From positions 1 through 64,000 of the forward strand of contig JAOABX010000005.1 of the NCBI GenBank assembly GCA_026418175.1: a DNA stretch of 64,000 nucleotides, read 5' to 3'. How positions within the stretch are numbered: position 1 is the first letter of the stretch; each line of letters begins with the position of its first letter. Origin of the DNA: Flavobacteriales bacterium. Its GTDB lineage: Bacteria > Bacteroidota > Bacteroidia > CAIKAF01. The position numbers and the translations under genes were made by a program. Shown in pieces: positions 10,109 through 19,012 of this stretch. The notes below the pieces were generated by a model. It did no database searches. It saw only the letters and a program-made list of their open reading frames with translations, and was not told the DNA's origin.

Positions 10109-10200
10109 TATATAAATATTTCTTTAAGAAGATTTTTAAATTTTATATAAATATACTTCCAATAAAACCATTTATCAGCCTTCACGCAAGGTTATTTTTT

Positions 10201-10208
10201 TATTTTTG
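10201..10208 (+). promoter_or_regulatory. Putative -7 box before the GTG-started gene
   Basis: TATTTTTG is a perfect match to TAnnTTTG. It ends 4 bp before the GTG start codon at 10213, so the predicted transcript would start on or near the first codon. No convincing -33 TTG is at the usual distance. Confidence 0.35.
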
Positions 10209-10212
10209 CTGC

Positions 10213-10593
10213 GTGAAAATAAAAGCATCTGCAATCTTCATATTAATTATTCTTAGCGTGCCTATGCTAAGCAAATTGGGATTGTGGGTATATTTTATAT
10301 CAAACAGAAAAGAAATTGCAAAAACCCTATGCGTCAACAAAGATATTCCTGATTCATGTTGTAAAGGAAAATGTTATTTGGGAAGTCAATTAAAGAAAGT
10401 GGATGATCCTAGTCAAGACACTAAGCAAGTTCCACCACTATCAATTAAATTAAAGGAATTTGCTGCTGAATTAATTATTCAAGAAAATCCATTTGGCTTT
10501 TATGAAGAAATAAAAATTATTATATGGCCTGATATTAATTTTAAATTACTACAACCCAATCTTTTGCCCTTTTTTCATCCTCCCGAAGTTTAA
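10213..10593 (+). CDS. Small membrane-anchored protein with a CCxGKC cysteine motif
   Basis: The 126-aa protein starts at GTG; the frame has no earlier start. It has one hydrophobic N-terminal helix (about 5-30) and then KTLCVNKDIPDSCCKGKCYL, with Cys40, Cys49, Cys50 and Cys54. I recognise this as a common but unnamed Bacteroidota family (pattern C-x-N-x(4)-P-x(2)-CC-x-GKC-x-L). The cysteines sit just outside the membrane and suggest metal or thiol chemistry. It is first in a three-gene set with an outer-membrane-like protein (10631) and a His-rich lipoprotein (11561). Function is unproven. Confidence 0.7.
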   Translation: MKIKASAIFILIILSVPMLSKLGLWVYFISNRKEIAKTLCVNKDIPDSCCKGKCYLGSQLKKVDDPSQDTKQVPPLSIKLKEFAAELIIQENPFGFYEEIKIIIWPDINFKLLQPNLLPFFHPPEV

Positions 10594-10630
10594 GAATGTT
10601 CTTTTATTATTTTCTTAAACTTATCAATCT

Positions 10631-11542
10631 ATGCAGGTATTAAAACAAATTTTAGGGTGCCTATTTGTAATGTTTTTGTATCAAATAGGTCGGCCATGTG
10701 ATATTTGTGGTTGTTCAGTAGGCGGAATGTACATGGGAATATTACCCCAGTTTCAAAATCATTTTGTAGGATTCAGATATCAATACCGGGAGTTTACTTC
10801 TACCCATACATTCAATCAAAATGCTTACAATTCAACCGATCGGTTTCATACCCTTGAACTTTGGGGTAGGTTTTACCCTCATCGTAAAATTCAACTCATG
10901 GCATTTATGCCGGTAAATTATTTTACAAAAAATGAAAACGAACGGGTGACTTCTACCATTGGACCAGGGGATCTAACCGTTTTAACAAATTACATGGCTT
11001 ACAATACACCAGACACAGCCATAACCTGGTGGAAACATAATTTACTCGTGGGTGGAGGATTAAAATTGCCCACAGGAGATTTCAATCATTATCGAAATGA
11101 TTCGCTATTAAATCCGAATTTGCAATCCGGTACAGGTTCATGGGATTTTTTACTAAATACTTCCTACACGGTTCGTTATAAGAAATTGGGCATGAATGTA
11201 GAGGCAAATGCCCGATTTAATACTTCCAATGCACATGGCTATCGTTTTGGGCATCGTTTTAATGGGGCTATTCGCTTTTTTTTATGGACAAAAATTAAGT
11301 CCACTTCATTAGTGCCTTACATTAGCTTTCTTATAGATTATGCCTTAAAAGACCGAAACAGGAATTTAATCGTTTTAGAAAGCGGTGGAATCAATCTAAC
11401 TCCACAATGGGGGTTGGATTTGTACTTCAAAGAACGATGGATGGTTGGTGCATTTGCATCGCATAAAATGTGGGATTATTTAGGAAATGGAACCATTCAA
11501 TCCGGATGGCGTTTTGGTGTTCAAACCGTTTTTATTTTTTAA
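10631..11542 (+). CDS. Predicted outer-membrane beta-barrel with N-terminal CDxCGC motif
   Basis: This 303-aa protein has a signal peptide followed immediately by RPCDICGCSVGGMYMGILPQ (Cys23, Cys26, Cys28). The rest alternates polar and hydrophobic residues with many aromatics and ends in FGVQTVFIF, typical of an outer-membrane beta barrel. Segments such as MAFMPVNYF and GLKLPTGDF are typical of transporter-like barrel proteins found near metal genes. It lies 37 bp after the Cys-motif gene and 18 bp before the His-rich lipoprotein, so the three are probably co-transcribed. Metal binding or export is inference from the Cys motif and neighbours. Confidence 0.65.
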   Translation: MQVLKQILGCLFVMFLYQIGRPCDICGCSVGGMYMGILPQFQNHFVGFRYQYREFTSTHTFNQNAYNSTDRFHTLELWGRFYPHRKIQLMAFMPVNYFTKNENERVTSTIGPGDLTVLTNYMAYNTPDTAITWWKHNLLVGGGLKLPTGDFNHYRNDSLLNPNLQSGTGSWDFLLNTSYTVRYKKLGMNVEANARFNTSNAHGYRFGHRFNGAIRFFLWTKIKSTSLVPYISFLIDYALKDRNRNLIVLESGGINLTPQWGLDLYFKERWMVGAFASHKMWDYLGNGTIQSGWRFGVQTVFIF

Positions 11543-11560
11543 ATTTTAAAATCTATTACC

Positions 11561-11956
11561 ATGAAAAGAATATCAAGTAAATTAGCTTTAATGTCATTAA
11601 GCAGTATGTTGTTGCTTTCAGCTTGCCATAAACATGACGAAACTGATGTACAAATTCAAATTACCTCTCCCCTGACAAATAGTATGTATCATTTAGGTGA
11701 TACCGTTAAAATTCAAGGTACAATCACTGGGAATACTGAAATGCACGGATATGAAGTCAAAATTAAAAACCTATCGCAAGGGAATGTGGCATTCATAACC
11801 GATTATCATGACCATGGCTCCAATTATACAATCAATGAATTTTGGGTAAATAATGTAACAGAACATAGCGATATGCGACTAGTGGTAAAAGTAGAAGTAG
11901 ATCATAGCGGAACAATGGTATCAGATTCGCTCAATTTTCATTGTCATCCTATGTAA
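11561..11956 (+). CDS. His-rich lipoprotein, DUF4625-like
   Basis: The 131-aa product has a lipoprotein signal (LLLSACHKHDE; lipid-modified Cys about residue 22) and one immunoglobulin-like beta domain with the pattern ITSPLTNSMYHLGDTVKIQGTI, resembling DUF4625. Histidines cluster at the N terminus (CHKHDE), mid-domain (DYHDHGS) and the end (FHCHPM), which suggests divalent metal binding. It is the last gene of the set and is followed by a strong terminator. Function is unproven. Confidence 0.7.
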   Translation: MKRISSKLALMSLSSMLLLSACHKHDETDVQIQITSPLTNSMYHLGDTVKIQGTITGNTEMHGYEVKIKNLSQGNVAFITDYHDHGSNYTINEFWVNNVTEHSDMRLVVKVEVDHSGTMVSDSLNFHCHPM

Positions 11957-11975
11957 TAACTAAACATTCCTATAC

Positions 11976-12006
11976 AAAAAAGGCAGCTAATTTTGCTGCC
12001 TTTTTT
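11976..12006 (+). terminator. Rho-independent terminator after the Cys/His-rich gene set
   Basis: GGCAGC-taatttt-GCTGCC forms a 6-bp GC-rich stem extended by A/T pairs and followed by TTTTTT. It lies 20 bp after the lipoprotein stop and marks the end of the three-gene transcript before psd. Confidence 0.9.
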
Positions 12007-12076
12007 GTTTGTAATTGTGCAAGAACAGTAAACTTAAGAATGATTTTAATACTTTTATCCAATAATCTAAATACAT

Positions 12077-12736
12077 ATGGGTATTCATAGAGAAGGTAGA
12101 ACCTGGCTTATTATTAGCTTTATATTATGGGTATCTGTAACTACAACTTTGTATTTACTTGATGCACCAATCCTTGTAATGGCTATTATGAGCGGGTTAC
12201 TCGGAGTGATATTTTTAATATTATTGCAATTTTTCAGGGTACCGCATCGAATTCCCAAAGTTGGTGATGATTTTATTTTATGTCCGGCTGATGGCAAGGT
12301 GGTAGTAATAGAAAAAACCTTTGAACCAGAATATTTAAAGGAAGATGTAATACAGATATCAGTGTTTATGAGCCCTTTTAATGTGCATAAAAATTGGTAT
12401 CCAGTAAGCGGAGAAGTCGAGTATTATCAATATCATCCCGGGAAATATTTAGTGGCATGGCATCCAAAATCTTCTACTGAAAATGAACGAAGTACTACTG
12501 TCATTCGACGTAAAGACGGGAAAAAAATTTTGGTTCGGCAAATTGCCGGTATTTTGGCACGCAAAATTTGTTGTTATGTAAAACCAAAATCGCAGGTTAA
12601 TCAGGGGGATGAATTAGGCTTTATTAAATTCGGTTCGCGGGTTGATATATTCTTACCACTGGATGCTGAAATCAAAGTACAGTTGAACGAACTAGTTAGG
12701 GGGAGTCAAACAATTCTTGCTATTTTAAAGCAATGA
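12077..12736 (+). CDS. psd: Phosphatidylserine decarboxylase family protein (short type)
   Basis: The 219-aa proenzyme has two N-terminal transmembrane helices (about 8-50), an F-R-P-like RVPHRIP segment, CPADGKVV and SVFMSPFNVHKNWYPVSG. The self-cleavage site is GS at residues 186-187 in KFGSRVDIFLP; Ser187 should become the pyruvoyl cofactor. This is the short, PsdD-like form common in Bacteroidota. It makes phosphatidylethanolamine from phosphatidylserine at the inner membrane. It converges on ndh with a 10-bp gap. Confidence 0.92.
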   Translation: MGIHREGRTWLIISFILWVSVTTTLYLLDAPILVMAIMSGLLGVIFLILLQFFRVPHRIPKVGDDFILCPADGKVVVIEKTFEPEYLKEDVIQISVFMSPFNVHKNWYPVSGEVEYYQYHPGKYLVAWHPKSSTENERSTTVIRRKDGKKILVRQIAGILARKICCYVKPKSQVNQGDELGFIKFGSRVDIFLPLDAEIKVQLNELVRGSQTILAILKQ

Positions 12737-12746
12737 ACTTCTAGTT

Positions 12747-14036
12747 TTATGATTTTTGTGTATAAGGGCGTGTAATAATTCGTATGGCTCGCTGATATGT
12801 GATATAATTCCAAAGCCAGTTTAAAAAAACCATCATCCTATTTCTAAAACCAACCAGAAGCATCAAATGTAAAAACATCCATCCCAACCAGGCAATATAA
12901 CCTTGCAATTTAAATCCGTAAATTTCAAACACTGCCTTATGCCTTCCAATGGTTGCCATACTTCCTTTGTTCTTATAAATAAAAGGCTGCATGGGTTCCT
13001 TTTTAAGCAAACGAATAATATTTTTTGCAAGTAATCGTCCTTGTTGTTGTGCTACCGTAGCTACCATCGGATGGCCATTGGGATAATTTTTATCGGAAGT
13101 CATATATGCCACATCGCCAATAACAAAAATATCTTCATAACCCTCTAATCGGTTAAAGGCATCTACTTTGTAACGATTTCCCCGAGATACAAGTTCTGTT
13201 TTAATTCCTTCAATCGTTTTTCCTATCACTCCAGCACTCCAAATCACTGTATCAGTTTCTAATACTTTATTATTACTTAATGTTAGTTGACCATTTGAAG
13301 CATTATATGAAATTACCGATGTATTAGTTAACACCTCCACACCAAGCTGTTTTAAAAAAAATTCAGCTTTTCGAGATGAAATTTCACTCATGGACGAAAG
13401 TACTCTTGGAGCAGCTTCAATTAAATACACGTGCATCTTAGAAGCATCCAGTTCTTTGTAATCAGCGGGAATAACATACTTCTTTATTTCAGCCAAAGCA
13501 CCGGCTGTTTCAACGCCGGTAGGACCTCCACCCACAATTACAAAATTGAGAATACGTTCTATTTTACCCGAATCACTTTCACTCAAAGCCTTTTCAAACT
13601 CCTGCAAAATATCACTACGTAAATCCAATGCATCTGGTATTGATTTTAATTGCATGCAATATTTTTCTAATTCCTTATTATCGAAAAAATTTGTTTTTGC
13701 CCCGGTAGCTATGCATAAATAATCATATGAAATTTTACCAATGCTGGTATATATTTGCTTTTGGTTGGTATCAATAAAATTTACTTCTGCCATTCGAAAT
13801 ATTACATTAGGCATTTTGCTAACGATTTTTCGTAACGGATATACAATAGAATCCGGGCCCAGTCCTCCCGAAGCTACCTGATACATCAGCGGTTGAAAAT
13901 TAAAATAATTATTTTTATCAATTACAGTAACTTTTATCGGCTTCCCATTCAACTTCTTTATCAGTTCCAATCCGGCAAACCCACATCCTATAAGTATTAA
14001 ATGCGGAGCATTCATTGTATAAAAATTAATTTTCAT
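12747..14036 (-). CDS. ndh: Type II NADH dehydrogenase (NAD(P)/FAD oxidoreductase)
   Basis: The 429-aa flavoprotein has an N-terminal FAD-binding motif (LIGCGFAGLE, about 15-24) and a second dinucleotide motif for NADH (FVIVGGGPTGVETAG, about 165-180). The FAD-contacting IFVIGDVAYM segment is near residue 305. A C-terminal amphipathic region (MFLHLMLLVGFRNRMMVFLNW) fits membrane attachment. It should pass electrons from NADH to menaquinone without proton pumping. ATG 14036 is followed by an alternative ATG at 14015 that would start with MNAPHLILIG, equally plausible. Confidence 0.9.
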   Translation of the reverse strand: MKINFYTMNAPHLILIGCGFAGLELIKKLNGKPIKVTVIDKNNYFNFQPLMYQVASGGLGPDSIVYPLRKIVSKMPNVIFRMAEVNFIDTNQKQIYTSIGKISYDYLCIATGAKTNFFDNKELEKYCMQLKSIPDALDLRSDILQEFEKALSESDSGKIERILNFVIVGGGPTGVETAGALAEIKKYVIPADYKELDASKMHVYLIEAAPRVLSSMSEISSRKAEFFLKQLGVEVLTNTSVISYNASNGQLTLSNNKVLETDTVIWSAGVIGKTIEGIKTELVSRGNRYKVDAFNRLEGYEDIFVIGDVAYMTSDKNYPNGHPMVATVAQQQGRLLAKNIIRLLKKEPMQPFIYKNKGSMATIGRHKAVFEIYGFKLQGYIAWLGWMFLHLMLLVGFRNRMMVFLNWLWNYITYQRAIRIITRPYTQKS

Positions 14037-14121
14037 AGTTTTTAAATTATATCACCCCTCACAAGTTGAGATAAGTTATAATAACATAAAAATTAAATAT
14101 TAATTAAGTTTAAAACCAACA

Positions 14122-15324
14122 TTAATGAAGAGACTTTAGTAGCTTAAGTTTATATACCATATTATTTGTGTAAGCCTCAATAATATACACACCTGATGCC
14201 CATGAATCAGTTGATACATTTACTTCTGAACCTGAAACAAGTTGATCTATAATAATTTTTCCATAAACATCAGCAATTCGAATTCTGTTGAGCTTTCCGG
14301 ATGAAAGTGATATTAATGTACTACTTACAGCAGGATTAGGATATACTTTTAATGCTTTATTTTCTGAATCCTCCAGATTGATGTGTAATTCATTGATGTA
14401 AGGCACAGCCAGGCTTGAAAGCGCAGCAATGGCAAGCTTGGATGTGCGATGATAATACGAAATATTGAAATAAGTAACACTATCTCTTACTGTATGATAC
14501 TGCGGATTAGGATCATTATCCCAGTCTTCAATAAACAGCAAGGCAGAAAATCCTTTGTTCCAAAAAGAAGCATGATCGCTATACGTTGCTCCGGGATTAT
14601 TTATCATAAGATTTAAACCAATATCATATCGTTCATTCACAATGTATAAACTATCCCCTAATGATTCAGAATCGGCAATGGGCCTTACATGAATACGAGC
14701 TACGCTGTCATTATTCCCATCCCAAGCAATTGCATCCAGGTTAATGACACCCATAATGGTATCGTTATTGTTTTGAGCCATTGTGGCATAGGCATTACTA
14801 CCAATCAATCCTTGTTCTTCTTCATCCCAAATAGCATACAAAATCGTATATTCAAAATCATACTGTGAAAGGATTCTGGCAGCTTCCAAAACAGTTGCCA
14901 CTCCGCTCCCATCATCATCAGCTGCTGGTGCGATGCTTGTATTGGGCAAACCATCATAATGTGAACAAAAAATAAAATAACGATGGGGATATACAAAACC
15001 CGTTTGTATAGCTAAGGCATTTTTTCCTAACGAACCAAATTTTTGTGAATCTACCGCCAAACCAAAAGAAGAAAATTCCTGCATGATATAACGGTAAGCC
15101 AATTCATTTCCCTGCCGGGTGCGATGCCTGGAATAAATGGTATCTAAAACACCATTTACATATACTCCACGATATCCGGAAATTTCTTCTGCCCTGTACA
15201 TCAAACTATCAATACTCACCTGTGATAAAATAGAAGATACAACTGGATGTTGCTGTGCTTGTAAGGGCAAAATAGGAGTAATTAAAAATGTAATGACAAC
15301 ATAGAGAAGAATTTTTTTAGACAT
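14122..15324 (-). CDS. T9SS-secreted M28 family Zn aminopeptidase
   Basis: This 400-aa exported protein has a signal peptide (ends near LPLQAQ, residue 24) and an M28 catalytic domain with the expected ligands: HYDG, ADDDGSG, the DEEEQGLIGS glutamate pair, NLDAIAW and YSDHASFW. The C-terminal 75 residues are a T9SS type A sorting domain (LKVYPNPAVSSTLISL ... WASGVYIIEAY). It likely releases amino acids from peptides outside the cell. It lies 55 bp after the Cys-rich membrane protein on the same strand, and ndh follows after 85 bp. Confidence 0.9.
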   Translation of the reverse strand: MSKKILLYVVITFLITPILPLQAQQHPVVSSILSQVSIDSLMYRAEEISGYRGVYVNGVLDTIYSRHRTRQGNELAYRYIMQEFSSFGLAVDSQKFGSLGKNALAIQTGFVYPHRYFIFCSHYDGLPNTSIAPAADDDGSGVATVLEAARILSQYDFEYTILYAIWDEEEQGLIGSNAYATMAQNNNDTIMGVINLDAIAWDGNNDSVARIHVRPIADSESLGDSLYIVNERYDIGLNLMINNPGATYSDHASFWNKGFSALLFIEDWDNDPNPQYHTVRDSVTYFNISYYHRTSKLAIAALSSLAVPYINELHINLEDSENKALKVYPNPAVSSTLISLSSGKLNRIRIADVYGKIIIDQLVSGSEVNVSTDSWASGVYIIEAYTNNMVYKLKLLKSLH

Positions 15325-15379
15325 GAGAGTTATATTTTTTAAAGTTAAGCAAATGACTATTAAAAAGAAAAATAAGAAT

Positions 15380-15994
15380 TCATTTTATCCATTTTTTTAT
15401 GGCAAGATAAATCAGCAACATGCCCAATACAGATATTACAATCAAAAATACCTTTTGCCTGTCTGAAGCATGAGCTAACGGACGGCTTGCATCAATTACG
15501 GTTTTTCCGGTACTATCAATTTCATTCACCATTGACGCATTAACAAAATCCTTTTTAGGAAAATTTTTTTCTAAAAATAAAATCTCTTCATCCCAACTCA
15601 TTTGACTATAAATGGTATACTCATCTTCCTCTCCAGCTGGTATTTTTTTTCTATTTCGTTCACAATAGTGTACAGTAAAATCACCGGTATTATTTTTTTT
15701 AATATAAAGCAACCAAATAGCACCAACTTCAAATGGCATTTTACAAGTGGTAATACAATCATAGTTCACTTGAAATGGAGAAGAAATGATTCCTTTGTAC
15801 AATGTAATCCCTTCAAATGTTGCCACACCTGTATTTTTGCCAGGTTCAAGTTTTACAACACGAGCCACGGTAATTACTTGAAACGAATCAGTAGCAGCTT
15901 TATTCAGCGGAGGCAACAACTGCCCGCAATCACAAGCCAACAAAGAATATGAACCTAATAGAACAAACAGAATATTTAAAATAATTCTACGCAT
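15380..15994 (-). CDS. Exported CDCG protein with C-terminal membrane anchor
   Basis: From ATG 15994 the product is 204 aa: a signal peptide ending at LLACDCG, a beta-rich domain with VITVARVVKLEPGKNTGVATFEGITLYKGI and two further cysteines (DCITTCKMPF), and a C-terminal transmembrane helix (about 182-200) followed by KKWIK. The CDCG start and fold pattern resemble the TIMP/netrin-like extracellular domains common in Bacteroidota; function is unknown. A longer frame from 16039 exists, but the signal peptide fits 15994, which overlaps the hutH stop by 8 bp. Confidence 0.7.
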   Translation of the reverse strand: MRRIILNILFVLLGSYSLLACDCGQLLPPLNKAATDSFQVITVARVVKLEPGKNTGVATFEGITLYKGIISSPFQVNYDCITTCKMPFEVGAIWLLYIKKNNTGDFTVHYCERNRKKIPAGEEDEYTIYSQMSWDEEILFLEKNFPKKDFVNASMVNEIDSTGKTVIDASRPLAHASDRQKVFLIVISVLGMLLIYLAIKKWIK

Positions 15995-17486
15995 ATTCAG
16001 ATGGCTGATGTTGCTCAAGAAATTCAACTGATTTTTCAAATAATGGGTACATCAAGGTATCTTGCTCAATAAAAGGAACAACTTTTCGGAATTCAGTTCG
16101 AAGTTTTTCTATTGAATCACTGCTAACCAGTGGTTTTCTAAAATCAAGGGCCTGAATAGCGGTCATTAATTCAATACTTAATATTTGATACAAATTTTTG
16201 GTGATGCGATATGCCTTGGTAGCAGCATTGGCTCCCATACTTACATGGTCTTCCTGTCCACGGGATGAATCAATCGTGTCAGCAGAAGCCGGCATGCATA
16301 AAGTTTTATTTTGACTTACCATGGAGGCTGCACTGTACTGGGCAATCATAAAACCAGAATTAATTCCGGGAAAAGGAGTTAAAAAAGCAGGCAATTCGCG
16401 ATTGCCGTTAATCAACTGATAAATTCTACGTTCAGAAATACTCCCAAGTTCATGCAGAGCAATACTTAAAAAATCAAGAGCCAATGCTAACGGTTGTCCG
16501 TGAAAGTTTCCTCCTGATAAGATCAAGTCTTCATCCGGAAATAAGGTAGGATTGTCTGTTACGGAATTACATTCAATTTCAAATACTTTTAAAGCATATT
16601 GTATTGCATCCCAACTGGCCCCATGTACTTGGGGTATGCAACGGAAGGAATAAGGATCCTGAACATGCTTTTTAGCTTGAGCTGCAATTGAACTTCCGCT
16701 AAGGTACTTCCTCATTCGATCAGCAGCAATAATCTGTCCGTTATGTGGACGTATTGTGTGCAAAGAAGGATAAAAAGGTTCTGTTCTTCCATCAAATGCA
16801 TCCAATGATACAGATCCGATAAATGTAGCCCACTCCCAAAGATGAATAGCCTGCATACAAATCCATGCGCCATAAGCACTCATAAACTGTGTACCATTCA
16901 GCAAAGCCAATCCCTCTTTGCTTTGTAGATTTATTGGAGACCAACCCAGCTTCCGTAATACCTCTGCCGATGATACGCGTTTTCTATTCCAAAATACTTC
17001 TCCTTCTCCTAATAAAGGTAAGGAAAGATGTGCCAAAGGAGCCAGATCGCCCGATGCTCCTAAACTTCCCTGCTGATAAACAACTGGCCAAATACCTTCG
17101 TTGAACATATCTACCAAACGCTGCACCGTACTAAGCTGAACACCAGAATTCCCATAACTCAAACCGCGAATCTTTAAATACATCATCAGCTTTATAACTT
17201 CCTCCGGAACAGGTTCTCCCATTCCGCAGGCATGTGACCTTACCAAATTTTCCTGCAGTTTTTGCAAATCCTTTGCTTCAATTCGCGTGTTATATAAAGC
17301 TCCAAAACCTGTATTTATACCATAAATAGGTTCATTATGGCTGGATAATTTTTCATCTAAATAAGTTCGTCCCCTTAGAATGGCTTCTTTACTTAGATCA
17401 CTCAAGATTATAGTTGCTCCAGGAATCAGAACCTGTTGCCATTCTTTCAATGAAGCGGGCTGATTGCTTATTACTATTTGATTCAT
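15987..17486 (-). CDS. hutH: Histidine ammonia-lyase
   Basis: This 499-aa enzyme converts histidine to urocanate. The MIO prosthetic group forms from Ala144-Ser145-Gly146 in GSLGASGDLAP. Tyr55 (YGINTGFG) and the selectivity pair Ser84-His85 (VRSHACGMG) match histidine-specific lyases, not the His-Leu of tyrosine or Phe-Leu of phenylalanine lyases. Length is normal. Its ATG overlaps the hisS stop by 4 bp. No hutU, hutI or hutG is in the window. A role in aryl-polyene or flexirubin pathways, where related lyases occur, is less likely given the selectivity residues. Confidence 0.9.
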   Translation of the reverse strand: MNQIVISNQPASLKEWQQVLIPGATIILSDLSKEAILRGRTYLDEKLSSHNEPIYGINTGFGALYNTRIEAKDLQKLQENLVRSHACGMGEPVPEEVIKLMMYLKIRGLSYGNSGVQLSTVQRLVDMFNEGIWPVVYQQGSLGASGDLAPLAHLSLPLLGEGEVFWNRKRVSSAEVLRKLGWSPINLQSKEGLALLNGTQFMSAYGAWICMQAIHLWEWATFIGSVSLDAFDGRTEPFYPSLHTIRPHNGQIIAADRMRKYLSGSSIAAQAKKHVQDPYSFRCIPQVHGASWDAIQYALKVFEIECNSVTDNPTLFPDEDLILSGGNFHGQPLALALDFLSIALHELGSISERRIYQLINGNRELPAFLTPFPGINSGFMIAQYSAASMVSQNKTLCMPASADTIDSSRGQEDHVSMGANAATKAYRITKNLYQILSIELMTAIQALDFRKPLVSSDSIEKLRTEFRKVVPFIEQDTLMYPLFEKSVEFLEQHQPSEYA

Positions 17487-18868
17487 GCTTCTTGCGTAAT
17501 TTGCTGAATAAATTCATCCCAACTTATGGTATGCTGCTCTCCGGTGTGCATATTTTTGATTCCCAGTTTACGTTCCAGCAATTCGTTGGAACCAATGGTA
17601 CAAACATATTCAGCCTTCACTTTATCAGCATATTCCATTTGCTTTTTAATCTTCACTGCATCCGGATAGATACCGCAACGGATATTCTTTCCTCGAAGTA
17701 TTTGAATCAAGCGTAAACTTTCTTTGCTTTCTGTTTCGCCAAAATTCAAAAAGAAATATTTGTACCGTGTACTTTCAAACGATGGATATAATTTATGAGC
17801 TAACAGGAGGTCATAAATACGGTCAGCACCAAATGATATGCCTACTCCAGGTAATCCGGGCATTCCAAATATACCGGTAAGGTCATCATACCGTCCGCCA
17901 CCAGCAATACTTCCAAAACCAGAACCCGGCACTTTGACTTCAAAAATACAACCGGTATAATAATCCAAGCCACGAGCTAGGGTAATGTCTAACTCCAACG
18001 TTTCATTTGAAACTCCTAATTCATGAGCTGTTTTAATCACATAGCTTACTTCATCCATTCCTTTCATCCCTGTTTCGCTGGATGATAAAAATTTTTTTAA
18101 AAAAGAAAGTGTATTTTTCTTTAATTCGGCAGCATCAATTACCTGAGATATTTTTTTCAAAGAATCTTCACTGAATCCGTTTTGTTGCATTTCATGCAAT
18201 ACATTTTCTTTTCCAATCTTATCCAGTTTATCCAATGCAACGGTAAAAGAAACAAGCTGTTTGCTAATTCCAGCTACTTCGGCAATACCTGCTAAAATTT
18301 TTCGGTTGTTGATATAAATTTTAAAACCTTGAATTTTTAGTTCTGTTAATACTTCATGTAAAATCAAAATAAGTTCAACTTCATTGATTAATGAAGCACT
18401 ACCCACCACATCGGCATCACACTGATAAAATTCTCTATATCTTCCCTTTTGAGGATTATCGGCCCGCCACACCGGTTGTATCTGGTACCTTTTAAAAGGA
18501 ATGGGTAATTGGTGATGATATTGTACTACATACCTTGCAAAAGGAACCGTAAGGTCATATCGTAAAGCTTTTTCACTGATATGACGAAGTAATTTTTTAG
18601 AATCTATTTGATTAAGGTCTAATCCTGACACTTTCGGTTCTTTTAAATAATCGCCTGAATTAAGCACTTTAAATATTAACCGGTCTCCCTCTTCTCCATA
18701 TTTTCCGGTTAATGTTTCCAATTTTTCCATAGCCGGTGTTTCAATGGGTGAAAAACCAAATTTTTCATATACTCGGCGAATGGTTGAAAATATATAGTTT
18801 CGGCGGGCCATTTCTTCGGGACCAAAATCCCGCATGCCTTTGGGAGCCGATGGCTTTTGTTGACTCAT
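17483..18868 (-). CDS. hisS: Histidyl-tRNA synthetase
   Basis: The 461-aa class II synthetase charges tRNA-His. It starts with KPSAPKGMRDFGPEEMARR and contains LRYDLTVPFARYV (motif 2 region), the histidine-binding ARGLDYYTGCIFEV block, and a motif 3 GGGRYDDL ... GVGISFGADRI. The anticodon-binding domain fills about residues 365-461. A TACCTTCG box on the minus strand at 18887-18894 could be its -7 element. It is the first gene of the hisS-hutH operon. Confidence 0.96.
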   Translation of the reverse strand: MSQQKPSAPKGMRDFGPEEMARRNYIFSTIRRVYEKFGFSPIETPAMEKLETLTGKYGEEGDRLIFKVLNSGDYLKEPKVSGLDLNQIDSKKLLRHISEKALRYDLTVPFARYVVQYHHQLPIPFKRYQIQPVWRADNPQKGRYREFYQCDADVVGSASLINEVELILILHEVLTELKIQGFKIYINNRKILAGIAEVAGISKQLVSFTVALDKLDKIGKENVLHEMQQNGFSEDSLKKISQVIDAAELKKNTLSFLKKFLSSSETGMKGMDEVSYVIKTAHELGVSNETLELDITLARGLDYYTGCIFEVKVPGSGFGSIAGGGRYDDLTGIFGMPGLPGVGISFGADRIYDLLLAHKLYPSFESTRYKYFFLNFGETESKESLRLIQILRGKNIRCGIYPDAVKIKKQMEYADKVKAEYVCTIGSNELLERKLGIKNMHTGEQHTISWDEFIQQITQEA

Positions 18869-18985
18869 GCCTTACAATTTTAAGCCCGAAGGTAGAAATA
18901 TTTGTGCTTAATTAATGCCTTGCAATGCTGTGAATGGATTTTAAAACATTATTTATTTAAAGCAAAATTTACTGTAATTTATTAG

Positions 18986-18993
18986 TAAATTTG
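18986..18993 (+). promoter_or_regulatory. Putative -7 box for the lipoprotein at 19013
   Basis: TAAATTTG matches TAnnTTTG exactly and would give a short leader of about 15 nt before the ATG. No clear TTG -33 box is seen. Confidence 0.3.
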
Positions 18994-19012
18994 TAACTAA
19001 TTATTTTTAATA

